Shown here piece by piece: positions 25,877 to 34,681 of a stretch of 64,000 nt of DNA. Made by a program: the position numbers and the translations under genes. Origin of the DNA: Mycolicibacterium cosmeticum. Its GTDB lineage: Bacteria > Actinomycetota > Actinomycetes > Mycobacteriales > Mycobacteriaceae. Numbering within the stretch: position 1 is the first letter of the stretch; each line of letters opens with the position of its first letter. Under the pieces are notes generated by a model. That model worked only from the letters and a program-made list of their open reading frames with translations. It was not told the origin of the DNA and did no database searches. The stretch is from assembly GCF_000613185.1 (NCBI RefSeq), contig NZ_CCBB010000001.1, positions 496,001 to 560,000 on the forward strand, read 5' to 3'.

Positions 25877-27571
25877 ATGACGACCGCACCGGGTACATCT
25901 GCAGGATCGCCGCCAAAACCGGCCAAGCGACCACGCGGCGAAGGCCAGTGGGCCCTCGGCTACCGCGAGCCGCTCAACGCCAATGAGCAGTCCAAGAAGG
26001 ACGACAATCCGCTCAACGTGCGGGCCCGGATCGAGAACATCTATGCCCCCGGCGGGTTCGAGAGCATCGACAAGAGCGACCTGCGCGGCCGATTCCGCTG
26101 GTGGGGTCTCTACACCCAGCGCAAGCCCGGCTACGACGGCACCTGGACCGGTGACGAGAACACCGACATGCTCGAGGACGAGTACTTCATGATGCGGGTG
26201 CGCTGCGACGGCGGCGCGCTCAGCGTGGCCGCGCTGCGCACCCTCGGCGGCATCTCGACAGAGTTCGCGAGGGATACCGCCGACATCTCCGACCGGGAGA
26301 ACATCCAGTACCACTGGATCCAGGTCGAGAACGTGCCCGAGATCTGGCGGCGGCTGGACGCCGTCGGCCTGCAGACCACCGAAGCCTGCGGCGACTGCCC
26401 GCGCGTGGTGCTCGGGTCGCCGCTGGCCGGCGAGTCGCTCGACGAGGTCATCGACGGCACCCCCGCGATCGACGAGATCGTCAAGCGCTACATCGGCAAG
26501 CCCGAGTACTCGAACCTGCCGCGCAAGTTCAAGACCGCCATCTCCGGCCTGCAGGACGTCGTCCACGAGGTCAACGACGTCGCGTTCGTCGGCGTCAACC
26601 ACCCCGAGCACGGGCCCGGCTTCGACCTGTGGGTCGGCGGCGGCCTGTCCACCAACCCGATGCTGGCCCAGCGGGTCGGCGCCTGGGTGCCGCTGGACGA
26701 GGTGCCCGACGTGTGGGAGGGCGTGGTCAGCGTCTTCCGCGACTACGGCTACCGCCGGCTGCGGTCCAAGGCCCGGCTGAAGTTCCTGATCAAGGACTGG
26801 GGCGTGCAGAAGTTCCGCGAGGTGCTGGAGACCGAGTACCTCAAGCGCCCGCTGATCGACGGCCCGGCGCCGGAGCCGCTGACCCGGCCCATCGACCACG
26901 TCGGTGTGCAGCGGCTGAAGAACGGGCTCAACGCCGTCGGTGTCGCGCCGATCGCCGGCCGGGTGTCGGGCACCATCCTCACCAAGGTGGCCGACCTCGC
27001 CGAGGCGGCGGGATCCAACCGGGTCAGCTTCACCCCGTACCAGAAGCTGATCATCCTGGACGTCCCCGATGAGAAGCTGGACGAGCTGCGCGCCGGGCTC
27101 GACGCCCTCGGCCTGCCGTCCACCCCGTCGCACTGGCGGCGCAACCTGATGGCCTGCACCGGCATCGAGTTCTGCAAGCTGAGCTTCGCCGAGACGCGCA
27201 GCCGTTCGCAGGTGCTGGTGCCCGAGCTGGAGCAGCGGCTGGAGGACATCAACGCTCAACTCGATGTGCCCATCACGGTGAACATCAACGGCTGCCCGAA
27301 CTCGTGCGCCCGGATCCAGGTCGCCGATATCGGCTTCAAGGGTCAGATGGTGGACGACGGCAACGGGCCCGAAGAGGGTTTCCAGGTGCACTTGGGCGGC
27401 AGCCTGGGTCTGGACAGTGGCTTCGGCCGCAAGCTGCGTCAGCACAAGGTGCTCTCCAGCGAGCTGGGCGAGTACATCGAACGTGTCACCCGCAACTTCG
27501 TGAAACAACGCGAGCCCGGGGAGCGTTTCGCCCAATGGGCGGTACGCGCCGACGAAGCTGACCTTCGATGA
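25877..27571 (+). CDS. sirA: Ferredoxin-dependent sulfite reductase SirA (NirA)
   Basis: 564-residue assimilatory sulfite reductase reducing sulfite to sulfide with reduced ferredoxin. [4Fe-4S]/sirohaem cysteines are C427 and C433 (CTGIEFC) and C473 and C477 (CPNSC). Y79 (GLYTQR) and C171 (ACGDC) sit exactly ten positions beyond Tyr69 and Cys161, the covalently linked pair of the M. tuberculosis enzyme, so the crosslink is probably conserved. ATG follows AAGGAG by eight bases. It is the first gene of sirA-cysH-che1 and lies behind the cysteine leader ORF. Confidence 0.96.
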   Translation: MTTAPGTSAGSPPKPAKRPRGEGQWALGYREPLNANEQSKKDDNPLNVRARIENIYAPGGFESIDKSDLRGRFRWWGLYTQRKPGYDGTWTGDENTDMLEDEYFMMRVRCDGGALSVAALRTLGGISTEFARDTADISDRENIQYHWIQVENVPEIWRRLDAVGLQTTEACGDCPRVVLGSPLAGESLDEVIDGTPAIDEIVKRYIGKPEYSNLPRKFKTAISGLQDVVHEVNDVAFVGVNHPEHGPGFDLWVGGGLSTNPMLAQRVGAWVPLDEVPDVWEGVVSVFRDYGYRRLRSKARLKFLIKDWGVQKFREVLETEYLKRPLIDGPAPEPLTRPIDHVGVQRLKNGLNAVGVAPIAGRVSGTILTKVADLAEAAGSNRVSFTPYQKLIILDVPDEKLDELRAGLDALGLPSTPSHWRRNLMACTGIEFCKLSFAETRSRSQVLVPELEQRLEDINAQLDVPITVNINGCPNSCARIQVADIGFKGQMVDDGNGPEEGFQVHLGGSLGLDSGFGRKLRQHKVLSSELGEYIERVTRNFVKQREPGERFAQWAVRADEADLR

Positions 27572-27602
27572 GCGCTCGCGCGAAGAGCAAAGGCAGGGGC
27601 AG

Positions 27603-28316
27603 ATGATGAGCGACCAAGCACTGATGACGGAAGAAAACCTGCGAGGCATCGCCGAGCGGGGCGCCCGAGAACTCGAGGGCGCCGGCGCGATGGACCTGCT
27701 GCGCTGGACCGATCGCAACTTCCGCGGCAACTACATCGTGGCGTCCAACATGCAGGACGCGGTGCTGGTCGCACTGGCCGCCAAGGTCCGCCCCGGCGTC
27801 GATGTGATGTTCCTCGACACCGGCTACCACTTCGTGGAGACCATCGGCACCCGCGATGCCGTGGAGGCGGTCTACGACGTGAAGGTGCACAACGTCACCC
27901 CCGAACGCACGGTGGCCGAGCAGGACGCGCTGCTGGGCAAGGACCTGTTCGCCCGCGACGCCGCGGAATGCTGCCGGCTGCGCAAGGTCGAGCCGCTGAG
28001 CAAGGCGCTCAAGGGCTATTCGGCGTGGGTCACCGGGATCCGCCGGGTGGAGGCGCCGACGCGCGCCAACGCGCCGCTGATCAGCTTCGACGAAGCCTTC
28101 GGTCTGGTGAAGATCAACCCGCTCGCGGCGTGGACCGACGAGGAGATGCAGAACTACATCGACGACCAGGGAATCTTGGTCAATCCCCTTGTCTACGAAG
28201 GTTATCCGTCCATCGGCTGCGCTCCCTGCACCAGCAAGCCGATCGACGGCGCGGATCCGCGCAGCGGCCGCTGGGCCGGGCAGGCCAAGACGGAATGCGG
28301 GCTGCACGCCTCGTGA
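27603..28316 (+). CDS. cysH: Adenylylsulfate (APS) reductase CysH
   Basis: 237-residue reductase turning APS into sulfite and AMP with thioredoxin. The [4Fe-4S] cysteines C123-C124 (ECCRLRK) and C206/C209 (GCAPC) mark the APS-specific bacterial type; the catalytic cysteine is C232 in ECGLH near the C-terminus. Two adjacent ATGs (27603 and 27606) can start it, after AGGGGCAG. It lies 31 bp after sirA. A 12-codon mini-ORF (27568-27606) links the two by overlapping the sirA stop and the cysH start; I do not count it as a gene. Confidence 0.95.
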   Translation: MMSDQALMTEENLRGIAERGARELEGAGAMDLLRWTDRNFRGNYIVASNMQDAVLVALAAKVRPGVDVMFLDTGYHFVETIGTRDAVEAVYDVKVHNVTPERTVAEQDALLGKDLFARDAAECCRLRKVEPLSKALKGYSAWVTGIRRVEAPTRANAPLISFDEAFGLVKINPLAAWTDEEMQNYIDDQGILVNPLVYEGYPSIGCAPCTSKPIDGADPRSGRWAGQAKTECGLHAS

Positions 28317-28329
28317 GCAGGCCGCGGAC

Positions 28330-29040
28330 GTGAGCAGCGCGAGCGCCCTCGTCCTGACCGCCCACGGCAGCGCAGATCCGCGCGCCGCCGCCAACACGCA
28401 CGCCGTCGCGGCCACCATCCGCCGGATGCGCCCGGGGCTTGAGGTCATTCCGGCGTTCTGCGAACAGAACTCGCCGAATCTGGTCGACGTGCTGCGTTCG
28501 GTGGGCGACCGCGCGGTGGTGACGCCGCTACTGCTGGCCGATGCCTACCACGCCCGCGTGGACATCCCGGCGATGATCGCCGAGTCCGGGGCACAGGCCC
28601 GCCAAACCGAGGTGCTCGGCGAGGACGACCAACTGGTGGCCGTGCTGCGCCGCCGCATCGCCGAGGCCGGCGTGTCCCGGCTCGACCGCGTCGGCGTCAT
28701 GGTGACGGCGGTGGGATCCTCCCGCGCACAAGCAAATTCGCGCACCGCCACGGTGGCCGAACAACTGGTGGCGCACACCAACTGGACGGCGGCCACCGCC
28801 TTCGCCGCCGGACCGCACCCGAACCTGGCGCAGGTCGCCGACGAACTCCGGGATCGCGGCGCCGACCGGCTGGTCATCGCGCCGTGGTTCCTGGCGCACG
28901 GCCGCATCACCGACCGGGTAGCGGGCTTCGCCACCGCGCACGGCATCCCGATGGCGCAACCGCTCGGACCGCACCGTCTGGTCGCGGAGACGGTGCTGGA
29001 CCGCTTCGACGCCGCCTGCAGCATCGAGGTCGCAGCGTAG
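28330..29040 (+). CDS. che1: CbiX/SirB-type sirohydrochlorin chelatase, Che1-like
   Basis: 236-residue class II chelatase with two CbiX-type halves, each carrying a metal-site histidine (LTAHGSADPR at the N-terminus, FLAHGRITD in the second half) and a GPHPNL segment. It should insert Fe2+ into sirohydrochlorin and so supply sirohaem to SirA two genes upstream. The GTG start at 28330 leaves 13 bases after cysH. Longer in-frame starts lie inside cysH and would give an unrelated N-terminus. The equivalent M. tuberculosis gene is called che1. Confidence 0.85.
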   Translation: MSSASALVLTAHGSADPRAAANTHAVAATIRRMRPGLEVIPAFCEQNSPNLVDVLRSVGDRAVVTPLLLADAYHARVDIPAMIAESGAQARQTEVLGEDDQLVAVLRRRIAEAGVSRLDRVGVMVTAVGSSRAQANSRTATVAEQLVAHTNWTAATAFAAGPHPNLAQVADELRDRGADRLVIAPWFLAHGRITDRVAGFATAHGIPMAQPLGPHRLVAETVLDRFDAACSIEVAA

Positions 29041-29053
29041 GCTCCAAACTCAG

Positions 29054-29085
29054 ATAGTGGCCATTATTCAAATAGTGGTTACTAT
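29054..29085. promoter_or_regulatory. Tandem palindromic operator and -10 of the TetR gene
   Basis: Two 14-bp elements, ATAGTGGCCATTAT (29054-29067) and ATAGTGGTTACTAT (29072-29085), are spaced 18 bp. The second has perfect ATAGT/ACTAT arms. The right end reads TACTAT, a good -10 ending six bases before the ATG at 29092, so the transcript is probably leaderless and repressor binding would block it. Autoregulation by the adjacent TetR protein is inferred. Confidence 0.7.
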
Positions 29086-29091
29086 CCAAGT

Positions 29092-29733
29092 ATGGACGAT
29101 GCCGAGAAGCCGCGCCGGTTGACCCGGGCGGAAAGCAGAGAACGCACCCGCCGGCAGCTGCTGGATGCCGCCGCGGAAGTCTTCGCCCGACGCGGCTACG
29201 CCGCGGCCTCGGTCGAGGAGGTCGCCGAGTCGGCGGGTTTCTCGGTCGGTGCGGTGTACTCCAACTTCGCCAACAAGGACGAGTTGTTCGCCGCGCTGAT
29301 GACCGACCGGGCCGTCAACCACATGGACGAGGTGGCCGACATCTTCGACTCCGCCGACGCCCTGTCGCAGGATCCGCTGCAGGCGCTGGGCCGGATGCTC
29401 ATCGCCATCGCCGACAAGGACCTGCACGTCGCCGTGCTGAAGACGGAGTTCTGGCTGCACGCCGTGCGCAATCCCGAGCTGATGCGCATCGAGGCCGATG
29501 CTTCGGCGCGCACCCTGGCCGCGGTCCGCGGCATCCTGGCCGGCGTGCTGGACCGCAACGATGTCGACCAGACCGCGGTATCCGTCGACGATTTCGCCAC
29601 CATCACGCTCGCCCTGTTCAGCGGCTTGATCCGGCAGCGCCGCATCGACCCGAAGCGGGTGTCCGACGACATGTTCGGCCAGGCGATGCGGTGGCAGATC
29701 GCCGGCATGCCCAAGAACTCCGGACGAAAGTAG
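29092..29733 (+). CDS. TetR-family transcriptional regulator
   Basis: 213-residue repressor. The N-terminal ~60 residues form the TetR helix-turn-helix (LLDAAAEVFARRGYAAASVE, then GAVYSNFANKDELF). The C-terminal helical domain is not diagnostic of a ligand. It is followed after six bases by the fatty-acid-hydroxylase-family gene, probably co-transcribed and the likely target together with its own promoter. Confidence 0.9.
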   Translation: MDDAEKPRRLTRAESRERTRRQLLDAAAEVFARRGYAAASVEEVAESAGFSVGAVYSNFANKDELFAALMTDRAVNHMDEVADIFDSADALSQDPLQALGRMLIAIADKDLHVAVLKTEFWLHAVRNPELMRIEADASARTLAAVRGILAGVLDRNDVDQTAVSVDDFATITLALFSGLIRQRRIDPKRVSDDMFGQAMRWQIAGMPKNSGRK

Positions 29734-29739
29734 CCTCCC

Positions 29740-30648
29740 GTGGAATGGATCGGCAATATCGGGCTCTACGCGATCCCGGCGTTCCTGCTGCTGCTCGGCA
29801 TCGAATTCGTCGCCGACCGTCTGGAGCGCAGGCGAGCCGACGCGAAAACGCCGGCGCGCCGACGGGTCGGCTTCGGGCTGCGCGACACCCTGGCCAGCCT
29901 GTCGGTGTACGGGCTGGGCCGGATCGCCAAGGTGGGCGAGCATTTCATCTCGGTGCCCATCGTGCTGCTGGCGGCGACGCTGGCTCCGGTCGCCCTGTCG
30001 GCATCGGAGTGGTGGGTGTGGGTGCTGGCGATCGTCGGGGCCGACCTGGCCTACTACGCCGAACACCGCATGCACCACCGGGTTCGGATGTTCTGGGCGG
30101 CGCACAGCGTGCACCACTCCAGTCAGCACTTCAACATGTCGACCGCGGTGCGGCTCCCGTGGCTGATCCCGGGTCGGTTCCTGTCGTCGGTGGTGTACAT
30201 CCCGCTGGCCCTGACGGGCGTTCCGGTGTGGCTGATCTTCCTGAGCCAGGCGATCGTCCTGCTGTACCAGTACCCGCTGCACACCGAGCTCATCGGAAAG
30301 CTGCCTCGCGCAGTCGAATACGTCTTCAACACCCCGTCGCACCACCGGGTGCACCACGGCGCCAACAACCCGTACCTCGACAAGAACTACGGCGGCATCC
30401 TGATCGTCTGGGACCGGTGGTTCAACAGCTACGCCGACGAAACCGAAACGGTGCGTTACGGATTGACCAAGAACATCGACACCCACAACCCCATCAAGGT
30501 GAACTTCCACGAGTTCGCCGCCATGGTGCGCGACATCTGGCGGGCCGGCACGTGGCGGGGCCGCATCGGCTACCTCGTGGGCCCGCCGGGGTGGACGGAG
30601 AAACGGCCCGTCGACGACGAGCAGCCCGCGCAACCCGTCGTGGCCTGA
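29740..30648 (+). CDS. Sterol desaturase / fatty acid hydroxylase family membrane protein
   Basis: 302-residue membrane di-iron protein. The eight-histidine pattern of the superfamily is visible as EHRMHH, HSVHHSS and SHHRVHH, with histidines also at LHTEL and NTHNP-type positions. Hydrophobic helices cover about residues 5-25, 70-110 and 150-185. The substrate is unknown; a lipid or sterol hydroxylation or desaturation is likely. GTG is the only sensible start. The stop abuts the cysA stop with no spacer, so convergent transcripts run into each other. Confidence 0.82.
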   Translation: MEWIGNIGLYAIPAFLLLLGIEFVADRLERRRADAKTPARRRVGFGLRDTLASLSVYGLGRIAKVGEHFISVPIVLLAATLAPVALSASEWWVWVLAIVGADLAYYAEHRMHHRVRMFWAAHSVHHSSQHFNMSTAVRLPWLIPGRFLSSVVYIPLALTGVPVWLIFLSQAIVLLYQYPLHTELIGKLPRAVEYVFNTPSHHRVHHGANNPYLDKNYGGILIVWDRWFNSYADETETVRYGLTKNIDTHNPIKVNFHEFAAMVRDIWRAGTWRGRIGYLVGPPGWTEKRPVDDEQPAQPVVA

Positions 30649-31683
30649 CTACACGCCCGTCAGTGCCGCTTCCTCCTGCGGGTTCCGGGCCAGATTGGGC
30701 ACCCGGGTGGCCCGCACGTAAACGGTGTCGCCGTGCTTCAACCCCAGCGCTTCGGCGTCGCCGCGGGTGATCTGGGCAGTGAACGGCACATTGTCGGTGG
30801 CGCTGGTCAGTTCGACGCGAACCTCGAAGCCCAGCACCACGATCCGGTCGATGACGGCCCGGATCACGCCGGTGGCGGCGACATTGGGATCGGCGCTGGC
30901 GATGGCCATCTCCGGATTGCGGCCCACCCGGATGTCGTGCGGGCGCACCAGCGTTCCGTTGACCGAGGACACCGCGCCGAGGAAGGACATCACGAACGGG
31001 TTGGCCGGCTCGTCGTACACCTCGGTGGGCGAGCCGACCTGCTCGATGCGGCCCTTGTTGAGCACCGCGATCCGGTCGGCGACATCCAGGGCTTCGGCCT
31101 GGTCGTGGGTCACCAGCACCGTGGTGACGTGGACCTCGTCGTGCAGGCGCCGCAGCCATGCGCGCAGATCCTCGCGCACCTTTGCGTCCAGCGCGCCGAA
31201 CGGCTCGTCGAGCAGCAGCACCTGCGGATCCACCGCGAGCGCACGGGCCAGCGCCATGCGTTGGCGCTGCCCGCCGGAGAGCTGATTGGGGTAACGGGTC
31301 TGGAAACCGGCCAGCCCCACCACCTCCAGCAGGTTGTCGACCTTCTCCTTGATCTCGGCCTTCGGCCGCTTACGGATCTTCAGGCCGAACGCCACGTTGT
31401 CGCGCACCGTCAGGTGCTTGAACGCGGCGTAGTGCTGGAACACGAAGCCGATACCACGCCGCTGCGGCGGCACCCCGGTGACATCCCGGCCCTTGATGGT
31501 GATCTCGCCGGTGTCCGGGGTGTCCAGGCCGGCGATCGCCCGCAACAAGGTGGACTTGCCCGAACCGCTGGGTCCCAACAGCGCGGTCAGCGACCCGTCC
31601 GGAACCACGAAGTCGATGTTGTCCAGGGCCACGAAATCGCCGTAGCGCTTGTTGGCGCCCTTCACGGTGATGGCGTTGGTCAT
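30649..31683 (-). CDS. cysA: Sulfate ABC transporter ATP-binding protein CysA
   Basis: 344-residue ATPase of the sulfate/thiosulfate importer, with GPSGSGKST (Walker A), [16 protein letters not shown] (signature), [12 protein letters not shown] (Walker B) and VTHDQAEA (H-loop), plus a C-terminal OB-fold regulatory extension. The start at 31683 follows AAGGAGA; a start at 31722 would overlap cysW. It is the last gene of subI-cysT-cysW-cysA, 19 bases after cysW. Confidence 0.95.
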   Translation of the reverse strand: MTNAITVKGANKRYGDFVALDNIDFVVPDGSLTALLGPSGSGKSTLLRAIAGLDTPDTGEITIKGRDVTGVPPQRRGIGFVFQHYAAFKHLTVRDNVAFGLKIRKRPKAEIKEKVDNLLEVVGLAGFQTRYPNQLSGGQRQRMALARALAVDPQVLLLDEPFGALDAKVREDLRAWLRRLHDEVHVTTVLVTHDQAEALDVADRIAVLNKGRIEQVGSPTEVYDEPANPFVMSFLGAVSSVNGTLVRPHDIRVGRNPEMAIASADPNVAATGVIRAVIDRIVVLGFEVRVELTSATDNVPFTAQITRGDAEALGLKHGDTVYVRATRVPNLARNPQEEAALTGV

Positions 31684-31702
31684 TGCACAGTCTCCTTGCG
31701 GC

Positions 31703-32515
31703 CTATTTTGCCGCCCGGACACGCCGGGCGTCGAGAATCACCTGAACGACGAGCACGATGACCGCGACCGTCATCAACAACGTCGAGACCGCGTAGGCGC
31801 CGTACTCCTGGCCCCGGCTGTAGCGATCGGACACCAGCAGGGTGAGGGTCTGCGAGGTGCCGGGCAGATTCGACGAGACCATGATCACCGCACCGAACTC
31901 GCCGAGGGTGCGGGCGACGGTCAACACGATGCCGTAGGTCAGCCCCCACCGGATCGAGGGCAGCGTGATCCGCCAGAACGTCTGCCACCACTGCGAGCCC
32001 AGGGTGGAGGCGGCCTCTTCCTGGTCGGTGCCCAGCTCATGCAGGACGGGTTCGACCTCGCGGATGACGAACGGGACGGTGACGAAGATGCTGGCCAGCA
32101 CGATGCCCGGCAACCCGAAGATGATCTTGAAGCCCAGGTTGTTCTCCACGAACCCGAGCAGTCCGGCACTGCCCCAGAGCAGGATCAGCGCCACACCGAC
32201 CACCACCGGGGACACCGCGAACGGCAGGTCGATGACGGCCTGCAGCGCGCTCTTCCCGCGGAACCGGTTGCGCGCCAACACCAGCGCGGTGGGCACCCCG
32301 AAGAGCACGTTGAGCGGCACCACGATGGCCACCACCAACAGCGACAACTGCAGCGCCGAGATGGCCGCCGGGGTGGTGATCGAGGCGAAGAAGGTGCCGA
32401 TGCCCGGCTCGAAGGTGCGCCACAGGATCAGGCCGACCGGCACGATCACCAGGATGGTGACGTAGGCCAGCGCCAAGAATCGGATGAGGTACCGAACCAC
32501 CGGCGAGAGCGTCAT
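31703..32515 (-). CDS. cysW: Sulfate ABC transporter permease CysW
   Basis: 270-residue inner-membrane permease with about six transmembrane helices and the ATPase-coupling loop [18 protein letters not shown] followed by [14 protein letters not shown] is typical of the CysW/CysT family. The ATG overlaps the cysT stop as ATGA. Confidence 0.94.
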   Translation of the reverse strand: MTLSPVVRYLIRFLALAYVTILVIVPVGLILWRTFEPGIGTFFASITTPAAISALQLSLLVVAIVVPLNVLFGVPTALVLARNRFRGKSALQAVIDLPFAVSPVVVGVALILLWGSAGLLGFVENNLGFKIIFGLPGIVLASIFVTVPFVIREVEPVLHELGTDQEEAASTLGSQWWQTFWRITLPSIRWGLTYGIVLTVARTLGEFGAVIMVSSNLPGTSQTLTLLVSDRYSRGQEYGAYAVSTLLMTVAVIVLVVQVILDARRVRAAK

Positions 32516-33375
32516 CTCGACAGTTCCTCACGCTTGGCCGCGCGGGAACCGACCGCGCGCAAGATGAACAACACGACGAACGAAACCAGCAGCAGCACAA
32601 TCGAGATGGCTGCGGCACCGGTGCGGTCGTCGTTCTCGATCAGGGTGCGGATCCACTGGGAGGACACTTCGGTCTCGCCGGGAACGGCACCACCGATCAG
32701 CACGACGGAGCCGAACTCGCCGATCGCCCGGGAGAACGCCAGCCCGGCACCGGACAGCAGGGACGGCAGCAGCGCCGGCAGGATGATCTTGGTCAGGATG
32801 GTGAAGCTATTGGCGCCCAGCGAGGCCGCCGCCTCTTCGACGTCGCGGTCGAGCTCGAGCAACACGGGCTGCACCGAGCGGACCACGAACGGCAACGTGA
32901 CGAACAGCAAGGCGACGCCGACACCCCATTTGGTGTGTTGCAGGTGCAGGTCCACCGGGCTGTTGGGGCCGTAGAGCGCCAGCATCACCAGGCTGGCGAC
33001 GATGGTGGGCAGCGCGAAGGGCAGATCGATCACGGCGTCCACCAGCCGCTTGCCGGGGAACTCGTCGCGGGTCAGCGTCCAGGCCACCAGCAGCCCGAAC
33101 ACCAGGTTCACCAGCGTGACGCCGATCGAGATGGTGACCGTGACCTTGAACGACTCCAGCGCCGCGTTGGAGGCGACGGCCTGCCAGAAGGCGGTCCAGC
33201 CGCCCCCGGCGGATTGCCACAGGATCGCCGCGAGCGGCAGCAACACGATCACCGAGAGCCAGATCGATGCGGCGCCCACCCGCAGCGAGGTCGTACCGAG
33301 ACGATGGCGACGCCCCGCCCCGGGAGCCGAGGCTCCCGGGGCGGGGCTCACCGCGGTCTCCGGAGAGACCGTCAT
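32512..33375 (-). CDS. cysT: Sulfate ABC transporter permease CysT
   Basis: 287-residue permease partner of CysW. The coupling loop is EEAAASLGANSFTILTKI followed by LPALLPS; GEFGSV lies in the last third. The start at 33375 overlaps the subI stop as ATGA. Residues ~9-20, rich in Ala, Pro and Gly, are encoded by a perfect 17-bp inverted repeat, so a very stable hairpin lies just inside the coding region; this is unusual and may lower expression of the permeases relative to the binding protein. Confidence 0.94.
   Translation of the reverse strand: MTVSPETAVSPAPGASAPGAGRRHRLGTTSLRVGAASIWLSVIVLLPLAAILWQSAGGGWTAFWQAVASNAALESFKVTVTISIGVTLVNLVFGLLVAWTLTRDEFPGKRLVDAVIDLPFALPTIVASLVMLALYGPNSPVDLHLQHTKWGVGVALLFVTLPFVVRSVQPVLLELDRDVEEAAASLGANSFTILTKIILPALLPSLLSGAGLAFSRAIGEFGSVVLIGGAVPGETEVSSQWIRTLIENDDRTGAAAISIVLLLVSFVVLFILRAVGSRAAKREELSR
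33312..33347. repeat. Perfect 17-bp inverted repeat at the 5' end of cysT
   Basis: GCCCCGCCCCGGGAGCC (33312-33328) and its exact complement (33331-33347) are separated only by GA. The repeat is almost wholly G+C and lies 28 bases inside cysT. The mRNA hairpin would stand just after the cysT initiation region and downstream of subI. Confidence 0.9.
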
Positions 33376-34406
33376 CCGGTGGCCTGCTTGTAGATCTTGG
33401 TGATGCTGCCGTTGTCCTTGTCGAACAGCGCCGGGTCGACGTCCTTCCAGCCGCCCAGGTCGGCGATGGTCCACAGCTTCTCCGGCGTCGGAAAGTCCTT
33501 GGCGAAGTCAGCGGCCACGGCCGGGTCGACGGGGCGGAAGCCGGCCTCGGCCCACAGCTTCTGGCCCTCCGCGGTGTAGAGGAAGTTCTTCAGCGCGGTG
33601 GCCTGCTGCAGGTGCGCGCTGGTGCTCACGACGGCGACCGGGTTCTCGATCTTGAAGGTCTGCGGCGGGTTGACGTGCTCGACATCCTTGCCCTGCCGCT
33701 CGACGTTGATGGCCTCGTTCTCGTAGCTGATCAGCACGTCACCGGTGCCCTGCAGGAACACGTCGGTGGCTTCCCGGCCGGAGCCGGGCCGGGTCTTGAC
33801 GTGCTCGGTGACCAGCTTGTTGACGAAGTCCAGGCCGGCTGCCGAGTCCTTGCCGCCGTTGCTCTTGGCGGCGTACGGGGCCAGCAGGTTCCACTTGGCC
33901 GAACCCGAACTCAGCGGGCTGGGCGTGACCACCTCGATGCCCGGCTTGAGCAGGTCGTCCCAGTCCTTGATGCCCTTGGGATTGCCCTTGCGCACCACCA
34001 GCGAGACGACCGATCCGAACGGGATTCCCTTGGTGGCGTCGGAGTTCCAGTCCTTGGCCACCTTGTCGGCCTTGACCAGGCGGGTGACGTCGGGTTCGAC
34101 GGAGAAGTTGACGATATCGGCGGGCTTGCCGTCGACGACACCGCGGGACTGGTCACCGGAGGCACCGTAGGACGTCGTCACCGCGACGCCTTTGCCCTCG
34201 GGGGTGGCAGCAAACGCCGGGATGATCTTGCTCCAGCCCGGCTCGGGGACCGCGTAGGCCACCAGCGTCAGCGTGGTGTCGGCCTTGGCGCCGCCGGTGT
34301 CGCCGGCCACGTCGCTGGATCCCCCACCACCGCACGCGGCGAGCAGGGTCGCCGACACGGCCAGCGCTGCAGCCGCGCTCCAGCGCGACTTGATCGTCTT
34401 GGACAT
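33372..34406 (-). CDS. subI: Sulfate-binding lipoprotein SubI
   Basis: 344-residue extracytoplasmic solute-binding protein. The N-terminus has a charged start, a hydrophobic run and the lipobox LLAAC with the lipidated cysteine at residue 25. The mature part has family motifs such as YGASGDQSRGVVDG, VVRKGNPKGIKDWDDL and TPSPLSSGSAKWN that line the sulfate site. It heads the operon and lies behind a structured leader and a cysteine-containing leader ORF. Confidence 0.94.
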   Translation of the reverse strand: MSKTIKSRWSAAAALAVSATLLAACGGGGSSDVAGDTGGAKADTTLTLVAYAVPEPGWSKIIPAFAATPEGKGVAVTTSYGASGDQSRGVVDGKPADIVNFSVEPDVTRLVKADKVAKDWNSDATKGIPFGSVVSLVVRKGNPKGIKDWDDLLKPGIEVVTPSPLSSGSAKWNLLAPYAAKSNGGKDSAAGLDFVNKLVTEHVKTRPGSGREATDVFLQGTGDVLISYENEAINVERQGKDVEHVNPPQTFKIENPVAVVSTSAHLQQATALKNFLYTAEGQKLWAEAGFRPVDPAVAADFAKDFPTPEKLWTIADLGGWKDVDPALFDKDNGSITKIYKQATG

Positions 34407-34425
34407 CTAAGGCCTTTCTTCATCT

Positions 34426-34457
34426 GTGACGGGATGGGGCAGAACTTGGCCCGTCAC
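34426..34457 (-). promoter_or_regulatory. Hairpin in the subI leader
   Basis: A perfect 8-bp inverted repeat, GTGACGGG (34426-34433) with CCCGTCAC (34450-34457), has a 16-base loop. It lies 19 bases upstream of the subI ATG, between the leader ORF and the Shine-Dalgarno-like AAAGG. By analogy with the sirA leader it is a candidate attenuator element. Confidence 0.6.
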
Positions 34458-34531
34458 GACGGAGAAATTGGCCGGGGAACTATGACTGGGATGCAGCCAC
34501 AACCGACACCAAACCGCGGGACGGGTTGGGG

Positions 34532-34624
34532 TCAGCGACAACAGTGCACATCGACGACAGCGCAAAGATCGACGACAGCGTGAGCCAGGACATGGCTCTG
34601 CGTGCTGCCGGGCGCTGCGTGCAT
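34532..34624 (-). CDS. Leaderless cysteine-containing leader peptide upstream of subI
   Basis: 30-codon ORF beginning ATG and ending DVHCCR, with tandem TGT TGT codons two codons before the stop and another cysteine earlier (VDLCAVV). TAGGCT (34632-34637) is a TANNNT -10 ending seven bases before the ATG, and there is no Shine-Dalgarno, so transcription probably starts at the A of ATG. The stop lies 125 bases before subI; the sirA leader ORF has a 126-base gap. The shared design suggests that both sulfur operons are tuned by Cys-tRNA supply. Confidence 0.82.
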   Translation of the reverse strand: MHAAPGSTQSHVLAHAVVDLCAVVDVHCCR

Positions 34625-34631
34625 GGCGCGA

Positions 34632-34637
34632 AGCCTA
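34632..34637 (-). promoter_or_regulatory. -10 element of the subI operon
   Basis: On the minus strand the sequence is TTAGGCT followed by seven bases and ATG. TAGGCT fits the mycobacterial TANNNT -10, and the spacing fits leaderless initiation. No -35 stands out. Confidence 0.65.
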
Positions 34638-34681
34638 ACAGAATCGCCTCGGTTCGCTATGCGAGTGGGTCCCCGACCGCG

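Noticed and set aside
27568..27606. 12-codon ORF bridging sirA and cysH
   Set aside because: It overlaps both the sirA stop and the cysH start and may couple translation, but the basic peptide shows no sign of selection and I cannot support it as a gene.
28189..28329. Longer N-terminus for the che1 gene
   Set aside because: It would lie within cysH in another frame, and the added residues do not resemble chelatases; GTG 28330 begins just before the conserved LTAHGS.
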